Shown piece after piece: positions 28,001-37,962 of a stretch of DNA of 64,000 nt. The stretch is from Vanessa cardui (taxonomy: Eukaryota > Arthropoda > Insecta > Lepidoptera > Nymphalidae). Made by a program: the position numbers and the translations under genes. Position 1 is the stretch's first letter, and each line of letters opens with the position of its first letter. The stretch is taken from contig NC_061154.1 in assembly GCF_905220365.1 (NCBI RefSeq), forward strand, positions 62,001 to 126,000. The letters are read 5' to 3'. Below the pieces are notes generated by a model that was not told where the DNA came from, did no database searches, and was given only the letters and a program-made list of their open reading frames with translations.

Positions 28001-28153
28001 GAAGCGTGGGCGGCATTACGAACCTTCAGCGAGGTCGTAATGTCCGCCAAGGAGAAGGCGGAACGACAGCGGGAGGACGACACCAACTCCCTCCCGTTGC
28101 GTCGACGGAGACCTGGTCGACGACGCCGTGACCATCTAGGCCGGTTGCATTGA
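25031..28153 (+). CDS. Group B ORF2: endonuclease / reverse transcriptase
   Basis: 1040 residues, uninterrupted. Endonuclease: QANINHSARAQDLL, catalytic Glu in VVSEPYVV (about 36), GDFNAKSTAWGSP (about 123-135), SIVDITF, SDHRYIRFD (about 199-207). Reverse transcriptase: RTAPGPDGIPGRA, QFGFRPGRSTLDAI, SLDISNAFNTLPW, GVPQGSVLGPLLWNIGYDW, CYADDTLVS. The C-terminal finger CHHCGNEAVDTAEHTRAEC (C-x2-C-x9-H-x4-C) is followed by an Arg-rich end (RRRRPGRRRRDHL), a possible nuclear-localisation or nucleic-acid-binding tail. The start is set by the TGATG overlap. Expected to nick and prime on TTAGG repeats. Confidence 0.95.
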   Translation: MALTCLQANINHSARAQDLLVQSMAEWQIDVAVVSEPYVVHLRDDWVSDHDGVVAIIAPAVADSPTIECVVKGKGCVLAVVGGVAIIGVYASPNRTLAEFERLLVEVGALVGQASPTPVLVAGDFNAKSTAWGSPATDVRGEALEEWAVSLGLTPMNSGSESTCVRQQGESIVDITFASNALARRVRGWRVETEVETLSDHRYIRFDVSTVPVSAHATVGQSSGPRWKLSRLDSQLAKEAAIVESWGTAPDSVVQVDREADRLGCALSRVCDAAMPRAKPLPPRRRVYWWRPELRQLRRACVAARRQYARCRRRRVRDHNLEAALYTAYREACVTLQKAISRAKEEAWREWLATLDADPWGRPYRLVRQKLRPWAPPLTSTLQPDVLESVVGALFPERGEFIPPSMAPLNDHDQLDQASPVTEAELCAAVVKLGSKRTAPGPDGIPGRALAIALGEMGESVRHLFSECLAQGRFPDRWKTGRLVLIRKDGRPPDQPSAYRPIVLLDEASKLFERIIAARLVASMEPGLSERQFGFRPGRSTLDAIASLRDLAEQEVSRGGVLIAVSLDISNAFNTLPWETVMEALRYHRVPPYLRQIIADYFAGRAVAYPTKEGWRRKRMTCGVPQGSVLGPLLWNIGYDWVLRGATLRGVSVTCYADDTLVSARGKTHREATYLATAGVAHAVHRIRALGLEVALHKSEVLVFHGPRNAPPQGAAITIGGTSITIGSTMKYLGLVLDGRWKFEEHFRRLAPRLVAAAGALGRILPNIGGPGNPARRLYIGVVRSMALYGAPIWADALSARNVASLRRPQRVMALRAARAYRTVSNTAACLLSASPPWDLEAEINSSVYWRAKDARAEGNSPQVLQWRKEAQQRLLEMWRERLRVPDAGGDLVAAIRPVLREWVERKHGPLSYHLTQLLTGHGCFGKYLCDVVGREPAPTCHHCGNEAVDTAEHTRAECPAWAEPRAALSTAIGPDISLPALVRKMVASEEAWAALRTFSEVVMSAKEKAERQREDDTNSLPLRRRRPGRRRRDHLGRLH

Positions 28154-28169
28154 CCTGATTCGACACAGC

Positions 28170-28251
28170 GGTGGCGGACCTTTACATCCGCTGCCGCTTT
28201 ACCCGGACGTGACATAGCGTAGTCGGCAGCGGACCTTTACACCCGCTGCCG
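28170..28251 (+). promoter_or_regulatory. Two 3' UTR hairpins with TTTACA loops (B)
   Basis: The first (about 28170-28197) is imperfect. The second (28224-28251) has a perfect stem CGGCAGCGG / CCGCTGCCG around ACCTTTACAC. The loop matches that of the unrelated A stem, so loop and fold are kept while stem sequence varies. Confidence 0.72.
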
Positions 28252-28525
28252 CCTAGCCTCCAGTGGCGGACTCGGGGGAGTCCGTCACGGTTCTGACGGA
28301 GGCGGAGACGGAAGCGTGCCACAACATCTTGGCACGCTCTACAGACGAGTCGCCCTTCTACAGCGACGGCCGCTGGCGGGGCCGCGGTGGTGAGCCACGT
28401 GCGTTCCCGCAGTCCTGCCGCCTTGCGGTGAAGGCGGAAATCCTAGGAGGTTTTAGTGGGTAGGACGGGGCCTTCTGCCCCGGGAGTCCCACATATCCGT
28501 CCCGGTCCCCCCCTTTCGACCGGGC

Positions 28526-28546
28526 GGAATGCGTAAATGCATTTCC
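28526..28546 (+). promoter_or_regulatory. 3'-terminal hairpin with GTAAAT loop (B)
   Basis: GGAATGC GTAAAT GCATTTCC, next to the poly(A) tail. The stem covaries with the E form AGGC/GCCT. Confidence 0.65.
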
Positions 28547-28575
28547 TCCTAGTAAAACAAAAAAAAAAAAAAAAA

Positions 28576-28589
28576 GGTTAGGTTAGGTT
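28576..28589 (+). repeat. Telomeric TTAGG tract (14 bp)
   Basis: GGTTAGGTTAGGTT between the B tail and the next E element. Confidence 0.97.
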
Positions 28590-28673
28590 GGGGTGCATGT
28601 CAGTCGCCTCCTCGTGGCGCACCCTGGGCAACGGGGCCGGCTTGTGTGCTCGCCGGCCGCGGCTAAGACTGAC
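28590..28673 (+). ncRNA. HDV-like ribozyme, E variant b, shortened P4 loop
   Basis: 84 nt. The P4 stem GGCCGGC/GCCGGCC is kept but the apical part is two bases shorter (TTGTGTGCTC). The core is unchanged. Confidence 0.9.
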
Positions 28674-29306
28674 GCGGAGGAAGGCCGCGAGGTCGCTCCT
28701 AGTACTTCTCCGAGCGCAGCGGAGTGGACTGTGTGAGCGGCCTCGCTGGCAATTAGCGGAGGAGATGTATATATGTATAATATGTATTTATGTAAATATC
28801 GTAAATAGTTGTATAAATGTGTATATATATATGTATGTATATAGCGGAGGGCTTGTTATGAGCGTTGAAGGAGGGGTGGTCCACCATTTCACACGTGGTG
28901 GACAACCGTCAGGTGTGGAGATACACCGGTGGTCGGCGGCGGAGCCTGTCATCTTATCCGCCGCCACCAGGGCGTCAGCATTGTTGGCGCCCAGCCTCCA
29001 GTGGCGGACTCGGGGGAGTCCGTCACGTTTACTGGACGGAGGCAACGGAGGAAGGCGCGCCCTTGGGCGCGCATTCAACGATTTGACCGCCTCACGGCGG
29101 TCGCCGCGGGGGGGCCGCGGAAGTATGCTCTAGCGTTCCCGTAGCCCCTCCATCACGCGGTACGGTGGAAACCCGAGGAGGTTTTAGTGGGTAGGACAGG
29201 GCCTTCTGCCCTGGCACGGGGCCCTTATGGCCCCGGTCGAGTCCCACATACCCGTCCCGGTCCCCCGGCCGGGCGGGAGGCGTAAATGCCTTTCCTCCTC
29301 GTAAAA

Positions 29307-29345
<39 letters not shown>
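28590..29345 (+). mobile_element. Short non-autonomous element E, variant b
   Basis: 718 bp body and a 38 nt poly(A) tail (29308-29345). Same variant b as the copy at 10570. The P4 loop of its ribozyme and the segment near 28710 (CGAGCGCAGCGG) differ, so it is not a simple duplicate. Its tail runs into the convergent junction at 29346. Confidence 0.9.
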
Positions 29346-29347
<2 letters not shown>

Positions 29348-29372
29348 TAACCTAACCTAACCTAACCTAACC
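29346..29372. repeat. Convergent telomeric junction GGT | AACC(TAACC)4
   Basis: The poly(A) tail of the plus-strand E is followed by GGT. It then turns at once into CCTAA-orientation repeats leading to the poly(T) of a minus-strand A element. Two telomeric arrays meet end to end here, as expected for a chromosome-end fusion, an inversion breakpoint or an assembly join. Confidence 0.9.
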
Positions 29373-31520
29373 TTTTTTTTTTTTTTTTTTTATGGTTGGG
29401 AAATCCATCATGGAGACCCTCCGCTCTGGGGGAAGAGCGAAGGGTACTGTCAGACTCTTACTGACTAAAACCCAACCCGTGTCCTCCAATTGCCCATGTG
29501 TCGGAGGGGCGGGTATCGCCGAAGCATTCGTCGCACCCCTCCGACGGGCGTTGGCGCGCCTGATGTAAAGAGTCAGGCGCGCCCCGTCAATCACTGCGGC
29601 TGTCCACCCGGCCGCAGGACTCCACTACGAGGCGCGCGTGCGGAACACGACGCCGCCGCCTCGAGGCCTGTTGCTGGTCGGACGGCGAGACGCCCCGAGT
29701 CTGCCGTCCGCAGGCCACGCCCTAGGGTGGTCGTAAGTCGGCGACCACCCTGCGACGCCCAGTTCGTCTGCTGCGGGAGGGGAGAGAGGAGGCAGCCTCT
29801 CTCTCCCTTTCCGCCGCCTCCTTTGCGAGCATCACTTCCTCGCAGAAGGTGGCGACGGCGCTCCACCCTGCCTCGCTCCGCACCATCGCAGAGACGACGG
29901 CTGGAAGCGAGAGGTTCCCCGCAGCGACACCGACGGCCGCGACGAGGTCACGGCGCTGCTCAGCCCATGCTGGGCACTCCGCCAACGTGTGCAACGCCGT
30001 ATCGTCACGACCATCGCCACAATGGTGGCACTGGGACGTCGGCTCCCGACCTATGCGACACAGGTACCTACCGAAGCATCCGTGTCCAGTAAGCACCTGC
30101 GTCAGCCGGAAGCTGAGGGCGCCGTGGCTCCTAGTGAGCCACTCCTTCAAAACGGGCCTCACCGCCGCAATAGCGACGGCTTGCCCTGCCGTGGGTCGCG
30201 CTAATCGCGTCTCCCACTCCGCCACTGAGACCTGGCGGAGCTCTGCCCTGCGTGCCTCGATCTGTCGAGGCACCAGGCGCTCACCCCGCTCGACCGCCTC
30301 CGCGCGCCACCAATAGAGCGACGCGAGGAGCTTAGCCTCGAGGTCCCAGGGCGGCGATCCGGCTAGGAGGCTCGCTGCCTCGAAGGAGATCGTACGGTAT
30401 CCCCTTATCATCCTGACGGCCATCGCGCGCTGCGGCCTTCTCAGCGCGGCGATGTTGCGGGCCGTCAGGGCATCCGCCCACACTGGCGCGGCGTATAGCG
30501 CCATCGACCGTACGACCCCCATGTAGAGCCTCCTGCATGAGGAGTTGGGTCCCCCCAGATTGGGCAGCAAGCGCGAGAGCGCTGAAGCGGCGCCCAACAA
30601 CCGGGGGGCGAGCCGTGTAAAGTGCGGCTCGAAGTTCCACCTACTGTCGAGGATGAGTCCTAGATATTTCATCTTCGACTCGACAGCGATGGACACCCCT
30701 CCTACCATGATGCTGGACCCGGGAGGCGGCTTCGTCCTCGGCCCGTGAAAACACAGGGCTTCCGACTTGTGCAATGCCACCTCCAAGCCCAGCCGCCGGA
30801 TCCTTCCCACGGCATGCGCGACACCAGCAGTCGCGCGTATGGCTGCCTGCCGGTACGTCTTTCCACAAGCTGTAACCAGCGTGTCGTCGGCGTAACAAAT
30901 GACGCCGACGCCGTGGATGAACGCACCGCGCAGGGCCCAGTCGTACCCCACGTTCCACAGGAGTGGACCCAAAACGGAACCCTGTGGAACGCCGCACGAC
31001 GTCTCCCGACGACCCCACCTCTCGCGACCCGGGTACACGACCGCTCGGTTCGACAAGTAGGCCGCGACCACGCGTTGGAGGTAGCGCGGCACTCCGTGGT
31101 ATCGGAGTGCTTCCCTGATGGTACTCCAAGGCAAGGTGTTGAAAGCGTTGGCGATGTCGAGCGACACCGCCAAGACCACCTCACCCCGGGCGACTGCCTC
31201 CTCCGCGAGGGCCTTCACGCGCATGATCGCGTCGACCGTCGAACGCCCCTGGCGGAAGCCGAATTGGTTCTCCGCCAAATCCGGCCCCACCCTGGTCATG
31301 TGCTGAACGAGGCGACTGGCGATGACACGCTCGAAGATCTTACACACCTCGTCCAGCAACACGATCGGTCGGTACGCAGATGGCGAGTCTGCGGGTCGTC
31401 CCTCCTTCTTGAGCAAGACCAGCTTCCCGGTCTTCCACCGGCTTGGAAACTGGCCTCGCTCCAAGCATGCGCTCAGCAGCCCTGAGAGACGTGGCCCGAG
31501 TTCTCTCAGGGCGAGGACCC
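29373..31520 (-). mobile_element. Group A LINE, 5'-truncated
   Basis: A 19 nt poly(A) tail (29373-29391), 3' UTR with the G-C form hairpin at 29553-29583, and ORF2 from the AWVLALRELGP region onward. The 5' truncation abuts GGTT repeats. It belongs to the block I/III subtype. Confidence 0.93.
29722..31518 (-). pseudogene. Group A ORF2 fragment (reverse transcriptase and finger)
   Basis: 599 codons open from the truncation point to the normal C-terminus, without endonuclease or start codon. YADD and the CCHC finger are intact. Small differences (for example TACGKTYRQ, VESKMKYLGLIL) relate it to the copy at 52636, which shares the VESKMKYLGLIL variant. Confidence 0.9.
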
Positions 31521-31542
31521 AACCTAACCTAACCTAACCTAA

Positions 31543-31544
<2 letters not shown>
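31521..31544 (-). repeat. Telomeric TTAGG tract (24 bp)
   Basis: Perfect AACC(TAACC)4. Confidence 0.97.
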
Positions 31545-31576
<32 letters not shown>

Positions 31577-32578
31577 TTTTACTAGGAGGAAATGCATTTA
31601 CGCATTCCGCCCGGCCGAAGGGGGACCGGGACGGATATGTGGGACTCCCGGGGCAGAAGGCCCCGTCCTACCCACTAAAACCTCCTAGGATTTCCGCCTC
31701 TCCGCAAGGCGGCAGGGCCACGGGAACGCGTTTGGCTCACCACCGCGACCCTGCCAGCGGCTGTCGCAAATGAGGGCGACACTTCGCGAAAGGCACGCCA
31801 GGGTGTTACGGCGCACCTTCCGACGCTCCGCCTCCGTCTGAACCGTGACGGACTCCCCCCGAGTCCGCCACTGGAGGCTCGGCGGCGGCAGCGGATGTAA
31901 AGGTCCGCTACCGACTAAGCTTCGTCTAATCAATTCAGGGCGGCAGCGGATGTAAAGGTCCGCTGCCGACTGTGCTACGTCAATTCAGTTCAGGGCTATG
32001 CGACAGCGGATGTAAAAGTCCACTGCCGATAGCGCTGTGTCACATCCGGGATATGCGGCGACGGATGTAAAGGTCCGCCGCCGCTGCGTCAAATCAGTCA
32101 TAGCAACCGGCCAAGATGGTCGCGGCGCCGCCGACCGGGTCTCCGTCGGCGCAGCGGAAGGGAGTTGGGATCGTCCTCCCGCTGTCGCTCCGCCTCCTCC
32201 TTCGCGGACATTACGGCTTCGCTGAAGACCCGTAATGCCGCCCATGCCTCTTCACTCGCGACCATCTTTCTAATTAGGGCCGGAAGCGATAGGTCCACTC
32301 CAATGACCGTGGACAGGGCTGCGCGAGGCTCCGCCCAGGCTGGGCACTCTGCGCGCGTGTGTTCGGCCGTGTCCACGGCTCCGTCGTCACAATGGAGACA
32401 TACCACTGACGGCTCTCTCCCGACCACTTCGCACAAGTACTTGGCGAAGCAGCCGTGACCGGACATGAGCTGCGTCAGGTGGTACGTCAGTGGGCCGTGC
32501 TTGCGCTCGACCCACTCTCTCAAAACTGGGCGGATGGCCGCCACGAGCTCCCCGCCGGCATCCGGAACTCGAAGCCGA
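31545..32578 (-). mobile_element. Group C-like LINE, 5'-truncated
   Basis: A 31 nt poly(A) tail, a long 3' UTR with four copies of the GCAGCGGATGTAAAGG-type hairpin (about 31885-32090), and the last 160 codons of ORF2. The truncation at GAAGCCGA joins GGTT repeats. Its right part is duplicated in tandem at 32976. Confidence 0.9.
32098..32577 (-). pseudogene. Group C-like ORF2 C-terminal fragment, first copy
   Basis: 160 codons: VAAIRPVLREWVERKHGPL, the CCHC finger (CLHCDDGAVDTAEHTRAEC) and the Arg-rich tail ending HLGRLL. No catalytic domain is left. Confidence 0.88.
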
Positions 32579-32592
32579 AACCTAACCTAACC
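32579..32592 (-). repeat. Telomeric TTAGG tract (14 bp)
   Basis: AACCTAACCTAACC, inside the duplicated unit. Confidence 0.97.
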
Positions 32593-33554
32593 TTTTTTTT
32601 TTTTTTTTTTTTTTGTTTTACTAGGAGGAAATGCATTTACGCATTCCGCCCGGTCGAAAGGGGGAGACCGGGACGGATATGTGGGACTCCCGGGGCAGAA
32701 GGCCCCGTCCTACCCACTAAAACCTCCTAGGATTTCCGCCTTCACCGCAAGGCGGCAGGACTGCGGGAACGCACGTGGCTCACCACCGCGGCCCTGCCAG
32801 CGGCCGTCGCTGTAGAAGGGCGACTCGTCTCGAGAGCGTGCCAAGATGTTGTGGCGCGCTTCCGTCTCCGCCTCCGTCAGAACCGTGACGGACTCCCCCG
32901 AGTCCGCCACTGGAGGCTAGGCGGCAGCGGGTGTTAAGGTCCGCTGCCAACTACGCTATGTCACGTCCGGGTAAAGCGACAGCGGATGTAAAAGTCCACT
33001 GCCGATAGCGCTGTGTCACATCCGGGATATGCGGCGACGGATGTAAAGGTCCGCCGCCGCTGCGTCAAATCAGTCATAGCAACCGGCCAAGATGGTCGCG
33101 GCGCCGCCGACCGGGTCTCCGTCGGCGCAGCGGAAGGGAGTTGGGATCGTCCTCCCGCTGTCGCTCCGCCTCCTCCTTCGCGGACATTACGGCTTCGCTG
33201 AAGACCCGTAATGCCGCCCATGCCTCTTCACTCGCGACCATCTTTCTAATTAGGGCCGGAAGCGATAGGTCCACTCCAATGACCGTGGACAGGGCTGCGC
33301 GAGGCTCCGCCCAGGCTGGGCACTCTGCGCGCGTGTGTTCGGCCGTGTCCACGGCTCCGTCGTCACAATGGAGACATACCACTGACGGCTCTCTCCCGAC
33401 CACTTCGCACAAGTACTTGGCGAAGCAGCCGTGACCGGACATGAGCTGCGTCAGGTGGTACGTCAGTGGGCCGTGCTTGCGCTCGACCCACTCTCTCAAA
33501 ACTGGGCGGATGGCCGCCACGAGCTCCCCGCCGGCATCCGGAACTCGAAGCCGA
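32593..33554 (-). mobile_element. Recombinant LINE 3' fragment (B-type end, C-type interior)
   Basis: The tail and distal 3' UTR (32593-32975) match the B element at 33569. From 32976 on it is identical to the C-like fragment at 32000. It is the product of unequal exchange between two neighbouring elements and not an independent insertion. Confidence 0.9.
33074..33553 (-). pseudogene. Group C-like ORF2 C-terminal fragment, second copy
   Basis: Predicted protein identical to the fragment at 32098, as expected from the tandem duplication. Confidence 0.88.
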
Positions 33555-33568
33555 AACCTAACCTAACC
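33555..33568 (-). repeat. Telomeric TTAGG tract (14 bp)
   Basis: Second copy of the tract at 32579. Confidence 0.97.
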
Positions 33569-33993
33569 TTTTTTTTTTTTTTTTTTTTGTTTTACTAGGA
33601 GGAAATGCATTTACGCATTCCGCCCGGTCGAAAGGGGGAGACCGGGACGGATATGTGGGACTCCCGGGGCAGAAGGCCCCGTCCTACCCACTAAAACCTC
33701 CTAGGATTTCCGCCTTCACCGCAAGGCGGCAGGACTGCGGGAACGCACGTGGCTCACCACCGCGGCCCTGCCAGCGGCCGTCGCTGTAGAAGGGCGACTC
33801 GTCTCGAGAGCGTGCCAAGATGTTGTGGCGCGCTTCCGTCTCCGCCTCCGTCAGAACCGTGACGGACTCCCCCGAGTCCGCCACTGGAGGCTAGGCGGCA
33901 GCGGGTGTTAAGGTCCGCTGCCAACTACGCTATGTCACGTCCGGGTAAAGCGGCAGCGGATGTAAAGGTCCGCCGCCGCTGTGTCGAATCAGG

Positions 33994-36593
33994 TCAAGGC
34001 AACCGGCCTAGATGGTCACGGCGTCGTCGACCAGGTCTCCGTCGACGCAGCGGGAGGGAGTTGGTGTCGTCCTCCCGCTGTCGTTCCGCCTTCTCCTTGG
34101 CGGACATTACGACCTCGCTGAACGTTCGTAATGCCGTACACGCCTCTTCGCTCGCGACCATCTTGCGCACTAAGGCCGGAAGCGAGATGTCCGGTCCAAT
34201 GGCCGTGGACAGGGCTGCGCGAGGCTCCGCCCAGGCTGGGCACTCTGCGCGCGTGTGCTCGGCCGTGTCCACGGCTTCGTTGCCACAGTGGTGGCACGTC
34301 GGTGCAGGCTCTCTGCCGACCACGTCACACAGGTATTTACCAAAACACCCGTGGCCGGTCAGGAGCTGCGTCAGGTGGTAGGAGAGTGGGCCGTGTTTGC
34401 GCTCGACCCACTCTCTCAAAACTGGCCGAATGGCCGCCACGAGATCCCCACCGGCATCCGGAACTCGCAGCCTTTCCCTCCACATTTCAAGAAGGCGTTG
34501 TCGTGCCTCCTTCCTCCACTGTAAGACTTGGGGTGAGTTCCCCTCCGCTCTTGCATCCTTGGCCCGCCAGTAAACACTCGAGTTGATCTCGGCCTCGAGG
34601 TCCCATGGCGGGCTTGCAGACAGCAGACAGGCTGCGGTGTTGGACACCGTACGATACGCCCGAGCCGCTCTGAGCGCCATCACCCGCTGCGGACGTCGCA
34701 GCGAAGCGACGTTGCGGGCGCTCAGCGCGTCCGCCCATATCGGCGCACCGTACAGCGCCATCGAGCGCACCACTCCGATGTAAAGGCGTCTCGCTGGATT
34801 GCCTGGCCCTCCAATGTTGGGCAAAATGCGCCCGAGCGCTCCGGCTGCAGCCACCAGTCTCGGGGCCAAGCGCCGGAAGTGCTCCTCGAACTTCCACCTG
34901 CCATCGAGGACGAGTCCCAGGTACTTCATCGTCGACCCGATGGTGATGGAAGTTCCGCCGATGGTTATCGCCGCTCCCTGAGGTGGCGCGTTCCGAGGTC
35001 CATGAAAAACAAGAACCTCGGATTTGTGCAAGGCCACCTCGAGGCCCAGAGCGCGGATGCGGTGGACTGCATGCGCCACTCCGGCCGTGGCGAGATAGGT
35101 CGCCTCGCGATGGGTTTTACCGCGGGCCGACACGAGGGTGTCGTCGGCGTAACACGTCACGCTGACCCCCCGCAGAGTGGCCCCGCGTAGCACCCAGTCG
35201 TACCCGATGTTCCACAGCAACGGACCCAAAACAGAGCCCTGTGGAACACCGCACGTCATCCTCTTCCTTCTCCATCCCTCCTTTGTCGGGTAAGCGACTG
35301 CTCTGCCCGCGAAGTAGTCGGCGATGATCTGCCGAAGGTATGGGGGCACTCTATGGTACCGCAAGGCCTCCATTACCGTCTCCCAGGGCAAGGTGTTGAA
35401 AGCGTTGGAAATATCCAAAGACACAGCTATCAGTACCCCACCCCGAGAGACTTCCTGCTCTGCGAGATCCCTCAAGCTCGCGATAGCGTCGAGGGTCGAG
35501 CGACCTGGGCGGAAGCCGAACTGGCGCTCGCTCAGTCCCGGCTCCATGCTTGCGACAAGGCGGGCTGCAATAATGCGCTCAAAAAGCTTGCTCGCCTCGT
35601 CGAGCAGCACTATAGGGCGGTAGGCCGACGGCTGATCGGGCGGTCGTCCGTCCTTGCGGATTAGGACGAGCCTACCCGTTTTCCACCTGTCGGGGAACCT
35701 ACCCTGCGCAAGACACTCGGAGAAGAGGTGTCTGACGCTCTCGCCCATCTCGCCAAGAGCTATGGCTAGAGCACGTCCTGGAATGCCGTCGGGCCCCGGG
35801 GCTGTCCTTTTAGACCCGAGCTTGACGACAGCAGCACATAATTCCGCCTCGGTAACGGGGGACGCCTGATCGAGTTGGTCGTGATCGTTGAGAGGCGCCA
35901 TCGAAGGTGGTATAAATTCTCCCCGCTCCGGAAAGAGAGCACCCACGACACTCTCCAGGACGTCTGGCTGAAGGGTGCTGGTGAGTGGAGGAGCCCAGGG
36001 TCGGAGCTTCTGCCTCACCAACCGGTACGGTCTGCCCCACGGATCGGCGTCGAGGGTCGCCAGCCATTCGCGCCATGCCTCCTCCTTGGCACGGGATATG
36101 GCTTTCTGCTCTCCGATCCGCTGTTCATGGGGGTGAGTCCCAGCGACACGGCCCACTCCTCCAACGCCTCGCCCCTGACATCCGTCGCAGGGGAACCCCA
36201 AGCCGTTGATTTGGCATTGAAGTCCCCCGCGACTAACACAGGGGTTGGCGAAGCCTGTCCCACCAGAGCACCGATCTCCACCAGAAGTCGCTCGAACTCG
36301 GCGAGGGTTCGGTTAGGCGAGGCGTAAACGCCGATGATCGCCATACCACCGACGACGGCGAGCACGCAGCCCTTCCCCTTGACCACACACTCTATGGTCG
36401 GGGAGTCCGCGACAGCGGGAGCGATGATGGTCACCACTCCATCGTGGTCGGAGACCCAGTCGTCCCGTAAATGAACGACGTAGGGCTCCGATACCACCGC
36501 GACGTCGATTTGCCACTCTGCCATGCTCTGGACAAGAAGGTCCTGAGCTCTAGCAGAGTGGTTGATGTTGGCCTGGAGACATCTTAGGGCCAT
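33994..36593 (-). pseudogene. Group B ORF2, disrupted by internal deletion
   Basis: Starts at the TGATG overlap (36593) and reads the endonuclease up to LGLTPMNSGSES. A 523 bp deletion with TGC microhomology at about 36109 then removes the end of the endonuclease (SIVDITF, SDH) and the linker, and shifts the frame. Downstream, the reverse transcriptase (YADD), finger and Arg-rich tail remain open in another frame to 33994. It cannot make a working ORF2 protein. Confidence 0.9.
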
Positions 36594-36595
36594 CA
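36591..36595 (-). promoter_or_regulatory. ORF1/ORF2 stop-start overlap TGATG (B chimera)
   Basis: Kept even though both reading frames are broken. Confidence 0.8.
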
Positions 36596-37962
36596 CTGAG
36601 CGGTCTCCATAGGCTCCGCCTCCGTTCGCCGTTGAGAAGTTGCTGCCGGGCCCTTCCTCACCGCTACTCCTCTCTTCTTGCCTCGGGCTGGACCTTTGCT
36701 GCCCTGGCATTCTCTAGCGCCGACGGCGTGTGCCGCAGGCTTACCGGCCGCTGAGCAGATGATGCAGTTTGCGTCAGCGGCGGTGCACTCTCGGGCCCTG
36801 TGATCGGGCTGACCGCAGCGATAGCACAAACGGCTACGGTCGACACCCCTGTCACACTTGGCACCCATGTGGCCCCCCTCCAGACATCTGTAGCATCGGA
36901 GTGGTCGCGACTCGAGCAAAAGCACTCGCGCCGACACCCACCCGACCCTAATCCTACCGACCGCCACGATCTTCTTAGCGGCCGCCACTGGGCAACTCAC
37001 CCACAGTGAGCCCGTGCCGCTCGAGTGCCGGGCGAGAATGCCAGGCTTGATGGCTCCAGTCGTGCAGCCCCCGGCTTCGGCGACCGACGCCACGACCTCC
37101 TCCACCGTGACGGAGTCGTCCAGGTCCAGGACCCTGAGCTCCGCGCACTTGGTCGGACGGTGTATTTGGACCTCGTCCGGGCTGAATAGCTCGCGCAGCT
37201 TCTCCGCCAGGGCATCCGCCGCTTTCTCGGCTTCGTTGGTGCCTGGCGGTATCTCCAACATGCGCGCTCCCGTCGCCGCCGTCCTGAAGCGCACCGCAGT
37301 CAAGCCGACATCACTTAATTTGATGCGACTCTTTGCGTGCGCCAGGACGTTATCGTACTTCACGCCCTTCTCCTCGGCACCGGGTTTGATCGTGATGGTG
37401 ATCACAGACGTGCGAGGGGGGCGTAGTTTCCTCTTCTTTTGTGCAGCAGGTCTGGTGGTCGCTTGCTGCACTGGTTTGTTAGCCGGCTTCTTCGGCTTCT
37501 TCTTCTTACCGACGACAGCGCTCCAGGTCGTCGGTGTGTTGTTCGGCTCCACAGGTGTTGTCGTCGGAGCCGACCTTCTATTAGCCGCTTCTTGTGCAGC
37601 TAGTGTTGGTGGCCGCTTCTTCTTTTTGCCGTGTTTGGCTGGCTCTACCACCACGCTAGCGGTCTCGGGCGTCCTCGCCGGGTTTGCAGCCGCAGCTGTC
37701 GCCTGCGCTGCCTTCCGGTCGGCGGCCAGCGGTGGCCGCAGCCGGGGCTCCGGAAGAAGGCGGCGCTCGATTCCTTCCATCCGGGCGTTCAGCATAGTTG
37801 CGAACTGTTCCCGGTTGGACCGTAGCGCCTCCTCCAACATCTTTTGGATGTGGCCTTCATCCGTTGGTGGTTGCTGGCGCATCTGAGCCACCTCCCGCCT
37901 CAGCTCAGCCAGCTGGCCTGAGAGTTGCGCGTTAGCCACCTCTAAGCGCGCAACCTCCTCCG
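36593..37962 (-). pseudogene. Group B ORF1, 5' part missing
   Basis: Contains the C-terminal part only: the coiled coil from EEVARLEVANAQL, RPPLAAD, the Lys/Ala-rich linker, the pre-knuckle domain and three zinc knuckles. The first half is replaced at 37962 by C-like ORF2 sequence read in a meaningless frame, so no natural start remains. Confidence 0.88.

Larger units (their letters stand above)
22499..28575 (+). mobile_element. Group B SART-like LINE, complete and apparently intact
   Basis: Full-length plus-strand element: 370 nt 5' UTR, ORF1, ORF2 in TGATG overlap, 405 nt 3' UTR and a 17 nt poly(A) tail (28559-28575). Its ribozyme has an unrelated P4 sequence, and its 3' UTR carries two TTTACA-type hairpins. 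Apparently intact and possibly active. Close relatives at 33569 and 45247 are damaged. Confidence 0.95.
32000..33949 (-). repeat. Tandem segmental duplication, about 976 bp unit
   Basis: Positions 32000-32975 are repeated at 32976-33949. The offset is 976 before and 974 after the poly(T) tract, which is 22 versus 20 nt. The unit includes the 5' truncation point, the telomeric tract and the tail of the neighbouring element, so it was duplicated after insertion. Both breakpoints fall in the 3' UTR hairpin repeats (GCGACAGCGG versus GCGGCAGCGG). Confidence 0.92.

Noticed and set aside
31885..32090. Regularly spaced hairpin repeats that might suggest a CRISPR array
   Set aside because: Repeats are imperfect, spaced irregularly, confined to a LINE 3' UTR of a eukaryote, and have no unique spacers or cas genes.
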